From positions 1,054,001 to 1,118,000 of the forward strand of contig NZ_VLLL01000006.1 of the NCBI RefSeq assembly GCF_007994225.1: a DNA stretch of 64,000 nucleotides, in the 5' to 3' direction. Source of the DNA: Stackebrandtia albiflava (GTDB taxonomy: Bacteria > Actinomycetota > Actinomycetes > Mycobacteriales > Micromonosporaceae). Numbering within the stretch: the first letter of the stretch is position 1; each line of letters opens with the position of its first letter. The notes below the pieces were generated by a model. The model saw only the letters and a program-made list of their open reading frames with translations. It was not told where the DNA came from and did not search any database. Shown here in pieces: positions 51,410-58,609 of this stretch. The position numbers and the translations under genes were made by a program.

Positions 51410-52807
51410 ATGAGCGTCACCGACAGACTGTGCCGGGTCACGGTCGTGGCCCCCAACACCAGGATGGACGTCGCGCTGCCCGACCACGTCCGGCTGTGTG
51501 AACTCCAATCCGACCTGCTGCAGCACGCCGCCGACGGACCCGGCGGCGAAGACGTCGTCGAGGACGGCGCCAGCAACGGCGGCTGGGTCCTCACCCGGCT
51601 CGGCGGCGCGCCCCTGGACCCGAACCTCACCCCGGCGCAACACCACATCATGGACGGCGAGGAACTGTACTTCTCGCCCGTCGCCCAGGTGGGGCCGGAG
51701 GCGGTGTTCGACGACGTCATCGACGCCATGGCCACCGCCAGCGGCGATCGGGGCGGCAAGTGGCAGACCGCCACCAGCCAGGTTTTCGGCACCGTCGTCG
51801 GTACCGTCCTGCTGCTCGGCGCCGCCGCCGCGATCCTGTTCACCGGGACCGAGGCGGCCATGTGGACCGGGTACGGGATCGCCGCCGCGCTGCTGGCGGC
51901 CTCGGTCGTGTTCGCCCGGGCACTCGGCCGGATCGGTGAGGCCACCGTCGTCGGCCTGCTGTCGGTCGTGTACGGCTGGGTCGGCGGGGCGTTGTCGCTC
52001 GGGGAACTCCCGGCGATGGCGGACCTCAACGCGCCCCGGCTGATGGTGGCGGGGGCCGCCGCGGCGGTGTTCGCGGTCGTCGCCGGAATCGGCATCCCCA
52101 TCTCGGCGCCGGTGTTCTCCTCCGCCGCGCTCGCGGCCGCCGGACTCACCGGGGCGGCCGCGTTGTGCACCTTCGTGGGCGCGACCCCCGCCGAGTCGGG
52201 CGCGGTGGTCTCCACCGTGTTCGTCGGACTCATCCCCGCGATGCCGATGTTGTCGTTCCGGGTGGCGCGGCTTCCCATGCCCACGATCCCCCGGTCACCG
52301 CAGCAACTCCGCTCCGACACGCTCAAAGTGGACAGTGAACTGGCGTTGCGGCGCAGCGAACGCGCCGACCAGCACCTCACCGGGATGCTCGCGGCGGCGG
52401 CGATCGTGACCGCCGGTTCCCTGGTGTTCCTGGCGATGGCGCCGAGCTGGCCGACCGTGCTCATGACGATCCTGTTGACCCTGCTGGTGCTGATGCGGGC
52501 CAGGATCTTCCTGACCGTGCGACAGCGGATGCCGTTCCTGCTGGCCGGTGTCGTCGGTATCGCCTCGCTCGCGACGTCGATGTGGGTGCACGCCGATCCC
52601 GCCGACCGGTTCCTGTACGTGGTAGCGGTGCTGGTGGGCCTGGCGGTGATCGCGCTCAGCTTCGTCCTGGGCATCGCCGGGAAGCGGGTCTCGCCGATCT
52701 GGGCGCGGATGGTGGACATCGTGGAGGTCATCCTGTTCATCACGATCGTGCCGCTGACCCTGTGGGTCTGGAACGCCTACTGGTGGGTCCGCACTGTCAA
52801 CGGCTGA
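51410..52807 (+). CDS. eccD: Type VII secretion integral membrane protein EccD
   Basis: A 465-residue protein with an N-terminal ubiquitin-like domain (about residues 5-90: RVTVVAPNTRMDVALPDHV, then GGAPLDPNLTPAQHHIMDGEEL in two parts) and eleven predicted membrane helices. EccD dimers line the ESX membrane complex. GAGGAG precedes the ATG at 51410; the open frame before it is unlikely to be translated. The divergent gap to eccC is 131 bp and should contain both promoters. Confidence 0.93.
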   Translation: MSVTDRLCRVTVVAPNTRMDVALPDHVRLCELQSDLLQHAADGPGGEDVVEDGASNGGWVLTRLGGAPLDPNLTPAQHHIMDGEELYFSPVAQVGPEAVFDDVIDAMATASGDRGGKWQTATSQVFGTVVGTVLLLGAAAAILFTGTEAAMWTGYGIAAALLAASVVFARALGRIGEATVVGLLSVVYGWVGGALSLGELPAMADLNAPRLMVAGAAAAVFAVVAGIGIPISAPVFSSAALAAAGLTGAAALCTFVGATPAESGAVVSTVFVGLIPAMPMLSFRVARLPMPTIPRSPQQLRSDTLKVDSELALRRSERADQHLTGMLAAAAIVTAGSLVFLAMAPSWPTVLMTILLTLLVLMRARIFLTVRQRMPFLLAGVVGIASLATSMWVHADPADRFLYVVAVLVGLAVIALSFVLGIAGKRVSPIWARMVDIVEVILFITIVPLTLWVWNAYWWVRTVNG

Positions 52808-52825
52808 CCCGGCCCCTCTGTTTCG

Positions 52826-52931
52826 CGGCTTGGTTGGCCGTACGACGATCGACATACCTCGAATAGGCCCGGATGTCCGATTTTTCACCGTCATATGACC
52901 AACCAAGCCGGCATTCTGACCAACCAAGCCG
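52826..52931. repeat. CGGCTTGGTTGG repeat, one forward and two inverted copies
   Basis: CGGCTTGGTTGG at 52826-52837 is followed about 60 bp later by two copies of its complement (near 52899-52910 and 52920-52931). The first copy could pair with either inverted copy, giving two alternative stems. It lies after eccD and before the next lipoprotein gene and may end eccD transcription or regulate the downstream gene. Confidence 0.6.
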
Positions 52932-53002
52932 ACAGGGGGATACCGCCCACCTCGATCCGGTGCGATGCTCGGCCTCCCGTTCACCGTCCGAAGGGGTACG
53001 TG

Positions 53003-53974
53003 GTGGAACACTCCACGCCGACGCGCCGAATCGGTGCGGCCCTGGCCGCCTGCCTCGCCGCAGTGTCGCTGACCGCCTGTGGCGCGGATCCGTCGGAGTC
53101 CGTACACGCACTGTCCTGGGCGTCGGAGGACACGTACTACTACCTGGACCGGCCCATCCTATGGGAACCCGGGTACCGGACGATCGAGGCCACGCCGGAG
53201 CTGTACCTCGCCTCGCCCGACGATCCCCGGCAGCCCGTGGACGACACCCTCGGCATACCGTGTGGACCGTCCAGTACGGTCCAGGTGTTGTCCGGTGACA
53301 CGGTGTTCGTCTCCGGCTGGTGCTCATACCTGGAGAGCGACCGTTTCATCACCGCGCGCCTGGATGTGACGACCGGCCGCGCGGTACCGGTGTTCGACTG
53401 GGAGTACCGATACCGGGTGGTCACGACGTGGACCGGCGGCGACGGCGACGGCTGGGTGTCGTACGGCGAGGAGGACGGCTGCGCCGGTGTCGCCCGCGTC
53501 GAGGACGGCCGACTCGTCCCCTGGCACTGGGCCGGCGACCCGGACATGGTGGTCGCGGAGGAGCCCGGCACCGGTGAGTACGGCTGCTGGTACGGCGTCC
53601 GCGTCGGAGACGTCGCGGCCTCACACGACGGCACGGATGTCGTGTTCCTGGCCGAATCCGGGCTGTTGCACGCCGATGGAGCGCCCGACTCGGACGAGTG
53701 GTCGCTGTACCTCATAAGCGGAGACCTGGCCACGATCGAGTGGCCGCTCGGTGCGGTGTCCCCGTACGATCCGATGTGGTGCGACGACGTGGTGTTCATG
53801 ATCGTTCGAGACGACACGGGGGAGTCCGCGCTGTGGCGACTGGACCCGGCCACCGGTGCGTTCGCGCGGTTCCGGGACGATGTCGGCTCGGCCGCGTGTT
53901 CCCCCTCCGGTGAACGGATCGCCGTGCAACCGGAGTCCGGTTCCATCGAGATCTTGTCGCTCACCGGCGAGTGA
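53003..53974 (+). CDS. Putative lipoprotein, 323 aa
   Basis: The N-terminus is a lipoprotein signal (TRRIGAALAACLAAVSLTAC) with the lipidated Cys near residue 26. The rest is a soluble, Trp- and Asp-rich domain with recurring strand-turn phrases, suggestive of a beta propeller (LYLISGDLATIEWPLG, ALWRLDPATGAFARF). I do not recognise a family. The adjacent GTGs at 53000 and 53003 are preceded by GAAGGGG; the in-frame ATG at 52895 lies in the repeat and is unlikely. Confidence 0.7.
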   Translation: MEHSTPTRRIGAALAACLAAVSLTACGADPSESVHALSWASEDTYYYLDRPILWEPGYRTIEATPELYLASPDDPRQPVDDTLGIPCGPSSTVQVLSGDTVFVSGWCSYLESDRFITARLDVTTGRAVPVFDWEYRYRVVTTWTGGDGDGWVSYGEEDGCAGVARVEDGRLVPWHWAGDPDMVVAEEPGTGEYGCWYGVRVGDVAASHDGTDVVFLAESGLLHADGAPDSDEWSLYLISGDLATIEWPLGAVSPYDPMWCDDVVFMIVRDDTGESALWRLDPATGAFARFRDDVGSAACSPSGERIAVQPESGSIEILSLTGE

Positions 53975-54020
53975 ACGTGTCCGCCGACGTGCCCGCCCGT
54001 CCGAGTACCGGGAGACGACC

Positions 54021-54428
54021 TTGACCCGTCTCGTCCTGCCGTCGATCTGGTTCCTCGCCTCGTTCATCGTGCTCGTGCTTCAGGTATCGGTGTGGCTGCC
54101 TCGGCATTGGAACGGTGAACGGCGCGGTATGGACCTGCGGTTCCACCGCTACGATCGCGGGCCCGACGTCTTCGCCGCGGTGCGACGCCTCATGCCGTGC
54201 TCGGTACTGTCGGTCGTCGCGTCCCTGTCGTGGTCTGCGGCGGCGGTGTGGTCGGCCGCGCGCGGTGCGGGGGCCGGTGTCGACGTGGTGTCCGTCGCGC
54301 TGTGGATGGCCGGTTTCCTGGTGTTCATCGTGTTCTCCCTGTCCGCCTTGGCGGTGTTCTGTTTCAACCAGCCGAAATGGATGGTCGCTCCGAGTCATCG
54401 AGGGGATCGCGGTGTCCTCCAGGGTTGA
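54021..54428 (+). CDS. Small membrane protein, shorter paralogue of the gene at 57495
   Basis: A 135-residue protein with three hydrophobic segments and no known family. It starts at a TTG after GGGAGA. It is clearly paralogous to the protein encoded at 57495: both have PRHW(N/D)G, a middle helix with a Trp-Ser pair, and FxNxPK(W/L)(M/V)VAPxxR near the end. It stops where the paralogue continues for about 50 more residues with a further helix, so it may be truncated. It overlaps the next gene by 17 bp. Confidence 0.6.
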   Translation: MTRLVLPSIWFLASFIVLVLQVSVWLPRHWNGERRGMDLRFHRYDRGPDVFAAVRRLMPCSVLSVVASLSWSAAAVWSAARGAGAGVDVVSVALWMAGFLVFIVFSLSALAVFCFNQPKWMVAPSHRGDRGVLQG

Positions 54429-54933
54429 GACCGGCGGTGGAGACGTCGACGGGACGCTCCGCCGGGCCGTCACCGTCCTCGCGGCCCGGCCGGGTGTCCG
54501 CCACCACCGGGACGTCATCGCCCCGGACGGGTTCCGGGACACGTTCTCGGGCGGCGGCTTGGAGGCGATCGTGATCTGGCAGCCCGGCCGGTGGCTGGGC
54601 CTGGACCTGTCGATACGGCTGCCCGGTGAACCGGTCGCGTACTACTGGATCGACACCGACCTGTACGACGTGTCCAAGCCCGAACAGGCCGACTTCCTGC
54701 GGGAGGTGGCAGCTGACATCGTGGCCCTGTTGGGGATGATCGCGCGCCGCACGCTGCCGGTCGGCCGGTGGCGGGGAAGACCCGCGTTCGTCGTACCCGA
54801 CGGGGAGCGTTTCCGCCGGGTGGTGCGAGGCCGTATCGGTTGTGCGGCGGCCGGTTTCGACACCATGGCGGACGCCCTCGCCGGAGGGGACTGGTTCTGC
54901 CCCGACCTGTCGTCCCGAGGAGTGCGCCGATGA
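54412..54933 (+). CDS. Hypothetical protein, 173 aa
   Basis: A soluble protein without a recognised family. Features include WQPGRWLGLDLSIRLPGEP and a C-terminal Arg-rich end. The GTG at 54412 has GAGGGGA upstream and overlaps the previous gene; its stop overlaps the next start as ATGA. The three genes form one coupled unit. The copy of this module at 57495 lacks this middle gene. Confidence 0.6.
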   Translation: MSSRVETGGGDVDGTLRRAVTVLAARPGVRHHRDVIAPDGFRDTFSGGGLEAIVIWQPGRWLGLDLSIRLPGEPVAYYWIDTDLYDVSKPEQADFLREVAADIVALLGMIARRTLPVGRWRGRPAFVVPDGERFRRVVRGRIGCAAAGFDTMADALAGGDWFCPDLSSRGVRR

Positions 54934-55388
54934 CCCGCCGAGACGACATGAGGCGAGGGATCCCGGTGTTCCTGGCCGCGACCGGAACCGTCGTGGGCCT
55001 CAACCTCCTGGTCCTGTGCGCACTCGCACCCGGGCACGTCGCCTGGAACATCGTGCTGACCGCAGCGGTTCTGTTCGCGTTCCTTCCGGGCCGGCCGTTC
55101 GAGTCGTGGTGGGTGTCGCTGTGCCGACTGTCCGCGGTGGCGGGAGCGGCGATCGTCGCCACGAGCCTCATGAACGGCGCCACCACGTTCTACGGGGAAC
55201 TCTTCGCGGGGCTCATGCTGAGTCCGTGTCTCGCGGTGGCGTGCCGGGAGATCAGGGCGATCCTCGAACGATCCGGCCGGCCCCGGGGCGGCGTCCTGCA
55301 CTCGCTGCTTCGTCCGTCGCGCGAACCGAGATCCGGTGGCGGGAAAGGATTCGTCCGAAGGGTGTCGGCGCATCCCGACGACGAATGA
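54930..55388 (+). CDS. Membrane protein, paralogue of the gene at 58046
   Basis: A 152-residue protein with about four membrane helices and no known family. It shares the layout and phrases of the 58046 product: ANLN-type first helix (VGLNLLVLCALAPG), then FLPGRPFESWWVSLCR and a final ACREIRAILERS before a basic tail. The tail here is about 40 residues longer. It is coupled to the upstream gene by ATGA. Confidence 0.6.
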   Translation: MTRRDDMRRGIPVFLAATGTVVGLNLLVLCALAPGHVAWNIVLTAAVLFAFLPGRPFESWWVSLCRLSAVAGAAIVATSLMNGATTFYGELFAGLMLSPCLAVACREIRAILERSGRPRGGVLHSLLRPSREPRSGGGKGFVRRVSAHPDDE

Positions 55389-55493
55389 GGCGGCCGGTCC
55401 TTCCACATCCCGTCCACAGGCGGGCGCGACACCGTATGGCGTGCTTATGGCCGTCGCCCAGACCATGAGGCCCCCGAATGAGGAAGGCCCGAC

Positions 55494-56321
55494 ATGAACC
55501 CGATGAGCAGGAGACGCGCCCTGGCGTTGGCCGGTGGTGCCGTACTCGGAGCCGCCGGACTCGCCGGAACCGCGGCGGCGACCGACTGGAAACGCCTCGT
55601 CGTGATAACCGCCAACATCGGCCGGAACAACCCAGGCCAACGGGAACGCGCGATCCGCGACGTCCGCCACGCCGTCAAGATCGACGGCAGGCTCACCAAG
55701 CCGCTCGTCGGGTGGCAGGAGATCCAGGGCGCCGACCCCGACGCGATGGAACCCCGCTGGATCAACCAGTACTTCGGTTCCTCCTACCGGAACATCTTCG
55801 AACATCACGACTCGCCCGCCCGGCAGATCCCCATATCGGTGCCGAAGGACTACGACGTCCTGGAGACCCGGGTGACGTTCTGCCACGGCGGGAAGGCGAA
55901 GGTGTCGCCGTCCCGGTACATCACACAGGCCTTGCTGGCCCACGCGAACGACCCGCGTCTGCGGTTCGTGTTCGCCAACACCCACTACGTCTCGGGCGCC
56001 TGGAACGGAAAGCAGGACTCGTACGAGCAGTGGCGGGTGGACAGTTGGCGCACCCACTTCCGCAAGCACCGTGACAACGTCCTCGCGTACTGGCGGGGCC
56101 GTGGCCTGCCGGTGATCTGGACCGGCGACGTCAACCGCAACCCGATGCCGCTGCTACTGCCGAACCACGAGAAGCGGGCGTTCGCACGGGGAATCGACCA
56201 GATCGGGTGGGTGCCCGGCAGCAACGGGACGCAGATCCGGTTGCGGTGGACCAAGACGGTGCCCATGTACGTCGACGGCCACGACGCCCGGGTCGCCGTC
56301 CTCCAGGTGCGCCGCGTCTGA
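55494..56321 (+). CDS. Exported endonuclease/exonuclease/phosphatase-family protein
   Basis: A 275-residue protein with a twin-arginine-like signal (SRRRALALAGGAVLGAAGLA). The fold of the EEP superfamily (DNase I, sphingomyelinase) is supported by an ordered set of motifs: TANIGRNN, WQEIQGAD with the metal-binding Glu, FANTHYVSG, TGDVNRNPMP and a late VDGHDARVAV with the terminal His. The substrate could be nucleic acid or a phospholipid. AGGAAGGCCC precedes the ATG. Confidence 0.75.
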   Translation: MNPMSRRRALALAGGAVLGAAGLAGTAAATDWKRLVVITANIGRNNPGQRERAIRDVRHAVKIDGRLTKPLVGWQEIQGADPDAMEPRWINQYFGSSYRNIFEHHDSPARQIPISVPKDYDVLETRVTFCHGGKAKVSPSRYITQALLAHANDPRLRFVFANTHYVSGAWNGKQDSYEQWRVDSWRTHFRKHRDNVLAYWRGRGLPVIWTGDVNRNPMPLLLPNHEKRAFARGIDQIGWVPGSNGTQIRLRWTKTVPMYVDGHDARVAVLQVRRV

Positions 56322-56411
56322 CCGGCCCGGCGGCGCCGGGGATCGCACCGGCGCCGCCCCGGGGTTCCGGTGGTCGCGTATTCCGGCGGGCCGTCGGCTG
56401 CGCGGGGACCG

Positions 56412-56440
56412 TTGCCGCTTCGGGGCGGGTCGGGTACCTT
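56412..56440 (+). promoter_or_regulatory. Predicted promoter of the lipoprotein gene at 56517
   Basis: TTGCCG (56412-56417), 17 bp, TACCTT (56435-56440). The -10 region and about 35 bp after it are nearly identical to those before the LamG gene (58491-58532), which supports both as real. Confidence 0.6.
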
Positions 56441-56516
56441 TCGAAAGCCAATGATCATCCCGGCACGGTGATCGCCGTGTGGAGTCCACCGTGTGTGGAC
56501 TCGGTCGCTTCCGGGA

Positions 56517-57134
56517 ATGACGATGTGCCCACCTCATGCCCCGCCAGTGCGTGGAGCCACGGCCCGATGTGCGATCGCGCGACCGGTCGTGCGGGCCACG
56601 GTGGCGCTACTCGCGGCATTGCTGGTCCTCACAGGCTGCCTCATCCCGGGTGAGAAGTTCTATCCCGTGGGTCTGGCGAAGGTGGGTGGCGTGTATGTGC
56701 TGTTCGCACCCATGTGCGAGGGCGAATCCCTGACCGAGATCGTCATCTCCTCGAACGTGGGGAACCCGGAGAATCCTTCCGAACCACGCGAGATCGACTG
56801 GTGGTCCGGCAACCGCCCCGCCGACGAGTCCACAGAGCGCGGCTGGGTGGTTCTGGGGGACGACAGCCGGTTCCTCGAAAGCGGCGGAAACGACGACGTG
56901 TCCGAATGGCCACGCGACCTGCGTGTGGAACTGGGGCACGACAGCCCGGGAGGCGGATTCCGGTCGATCACGGGCGCGATCCGAATCGACGACACCGTAC
57001 CCGGATACGCCCCGGACGCCGACATCGAGGAGATCGAATACCTGTTCGGTGATCCAAGGACGGACGACCCGCTCGAACTGTGGACCCCGAACCGGATGCG
57101 CCTCGAAACCGGGTGCGCCGGCCAGTACCTGTGA
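56517..57134 (+). CDS. Putative lipoprotein, 205 aa
   Basis: A signal with lipobox LVLTGC (Cys near residue 41) is followed by an acidic, Trp-containing soluble domain with no known family. The start MTMCPPHAPP is chosen because GGGAATGACGATG and the following bases match the start of the LamG gene at 58610, so the two genes share a common 5' region. Downstream lie the membrane-protein remnant and the mobile element. Confidence 0.65.
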   Translation: MTMCPPHAPPVRGATARCAIARPVVRATVALLAALLVLTGCLIPGEKFYPVGLAKVGGVYVLFAPMCEGESLTEIVISSNVGNPENPSEPREIDWWSGNRPADESTERGWVVLGDDSRFLESGGNDDVSEWPRDLRVELGHDSPGGGFRSITGAIRIDDTVPGYAPDADIEEIEYLFGDPRTDDPLELWTPNRMRLETGCAGQYL

Positions 57135-57166
57135 GGAGGAACGGCGGTGGACGTATCGACATGCCG

Positions 57167-57476
57167 GCGCGGTTCGAGGCGATGCGCTCCGCGCCGACCC
57201 CGATCCGGACGCGCAGGTGGTGACCCGTCCGAGCTGGTTCGCGATCCTGTTCCCCACCTGAGAGGTTGTTTTTGATCCTGCTGTTCTGCTGCGCGTCGCC
57301 CGGTCGGCGCCTCGCGGCGTTGTCGAAGGGTCCTGCATACAACACCGGTATGCAGGACCTCCTCCGCCTTGCGAATGCACTCGACCGGAACACCGCTCGC
57401 GACGAACGAGGATCAAAGGCAGCCTCTTACGCTCCTGACGTTCGTCGCCGTCATCGTCATCATCGAGAACCGTTGA
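57167..57476 (+). pseudogene. Decayed 3' remnant of the repeated membrane-protein family
   Basis: The stretch encodes the end of the family found complete at 62065 and 62847: ARFEAMR, then in another frame ADPDPDAQVV and SWFAILFPT, then, beyond the mobile element, TLLTFVAVIVIIENR and a stop. If bases 57261-57427 are removed, the reading continues in frame as FAILFPTCTLLTFV, which aligns without gaps to FAILLPIATLLTFV in the 62065 protein. The 5' three quarters of the gene are missing. Confidence 0.8.
57261..57427. mobile_element. Short non-coding element with terminal inverted repeats, copy 2
   Basis: A 167-bp element with ends AGAGGTTGTTTTTGATCC and GGATCAAAGGCAGCCTCT, which pair throughout if G-T wobble is allowed. 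It contains the hairpin TCCTGCATAC/GTATGCAGGA (57331-57340 with 57348-57357) with loop AACACCG. Most of its length is near-identical to 33130-33308. It interrupts the membrane-protein remnant. I see no target-site duplication and no coding capacity. Confidence 0.75.
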
Positions 57477-57494
57477 CGGGCAACGCCAAGGCGG

Positions 57495-58049
57495 GTGTTC
57501 GGCGTGACTGAGAGCCCCCTTGCGGACTTGATCCTCAGTGCGTTCTGCTTCGTCGCGGGCTTCGTCGGCCTGGTCCTACTCATTTGTATTGTGGTCCCTC
57601 GGCACTGGGATGGCCGTGGGAAACACCACGACGACCATTGGGATGATCCTGACCGCTCCGTCGAGGTGGCTAACGCCATCAAGCGGCTCGTGCCGTTGTG
57701 GATTCCGGCGACCGTGTCGTTCGAGTTCCTCGCGACGGCCATGGTGTGGAGCAGTACTCGGGGCATCGACCTCGGCGAGGACGACGTGTCCGGCTTCCTC
57801 ATGTTCCTGTCTCTCACGTTCCTGGCGCTGTTCACCGGCTTCGCCTGGCCGGTCTTCTATCTGAACCGGCCGAAGTTGGTCGTGGCGCCGCATTACCGGG
57901 AGCAACCCGGCGTCTTCCAGGCCCGGTGGCGGGAACGCCGCTTCTTCAAGTTCTTCGAGACCTTGGAATGGTTGGGCTGGACGGTGCTGTCGCTCGCGCT
58001 CGTCGGCATTCCCTTTCTGTATCTCGCGAAAGTGCTGGAGCTCCTATGA
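57495..58049 (+). CDS. Membrane protein, 184 aa, paralogue of the gene at 54021
   Basis: Four hydrophobic segments with a charged loop (PRHWDGRGKHHDDHWDD) after the first. The central part matches the 54021 product; a C-terminal part with WRERRFFKFFETLEWLGW and a last helix is extra. No family is recognised. A GTG three codons inside (57504) is an alternative start. Its stop overlaps the next start as ATGA. Confidence 0.65.
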   Translation: MFGVTESPLADLILSAFCFVAGFVGLVLLICIVVPRHWDGRGKHHDDHWDDPDRSVEVANAIKRLVPLWIPATVSFEFLATAMVWSSTRGIDLGEDDVSGFLMFLSLTFLALFTGFAWPVFYLNRPKLVVAPHYREQPGVFQARWRERRFFKFFETLEWLGWTVLSLALVGIPFLYLAKVLELL

Positions 58050-58414
58050 CCACGAAGCAGGCGGAACGAGGCCGAAGACGCCGATCGATTCCGGTCGGTC
58101 TGGTGTGCGCCGTAGTCGCCGTGGTGCTGGCCCTCAATCTGGTCCTCGAGACGGTGTCGGGGCCGGAACCGGTCTTTCAGGCGGCGATCTCGGTCGGGTT
58201 GCTCACCCTGGTGTTTCCGGTGCGGGGCTTCACGTCTTGGCCGGTATCCGTGGTGCGTTGCGGTGCGGTGCTGGGATTGGCCGTCGTCGCGGTGGACCTG
58301 ACTCTGGCGGCGGTGAGTCTCGGGGAAGGACTGTGCGCCGGCGCCGTCACAGGACTCGCCTGCGGCGCGGCATGGCGTGAGTTCACCGCCATTCGCGACC
58401 GATCCACGGCATGA
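58046..58414 (+). CDS. Membrane protein, 122 aa, paralogue of the gene at 54930
   Basis: About four membrane helices, with the shared phrases LVFPVRGFTSWPVSVVRCG and AAWREFTAIRDRS. With the preceding gene it repeats the two-membrane-protein module of 54021-55388, here without the middle gene. The function is unknown. Confidence 0.6.
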   Translation: MTTKQAERGRRRRSIPVGLVCAVVAVVLALNLVLETVSGPEPVFQAAISVGLLTLVFPVRGFTSWPVSVVRCGAVLGLAVVAVDLTLAAVSLGEGLCAGAVTGLACGAAWREFTAIRDRSTA

Positions 58415-58471
58415 CGTCGACGGCCCGCATTCGTAGCGAACTACGCGATACGGACTCAGGGCGACGGAGTG

Positions 58472-58500
58472 TTGACGCCGTGAAACCGATCGGGTACCTT
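58472..58500 (+). promoter_or_regulatory. Predicted promoter of the LamG gene
   Basis: TTGACG (58472-58477), 17 bp, TACCTT (58495-58500). The -10 and following bases match the promoter at 56412, while the -35 regions differ by one base in the hexamer and the spacers are unrelated. Confidence 0.65.
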
Positions 58501-58609
58501 TCAGAGCCCATGATCATTCCGGCACGGTGATCACCACACGGGAGTGTCCACAGAAGTAGGACGCCGCCGTGTCCTGCCCACCGAGCTTCGGCTCCCCTCG
58601 CCCACGGGA

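Noticed and set aside
52895-53002. ATG at 52895 as start of the lipoprotein gene
   Set aside because: It lies in the repeat element and would put about 36 polar residues before the lipoprotein signal; GTG at 53003 has a binding site and a normal signal peptide.
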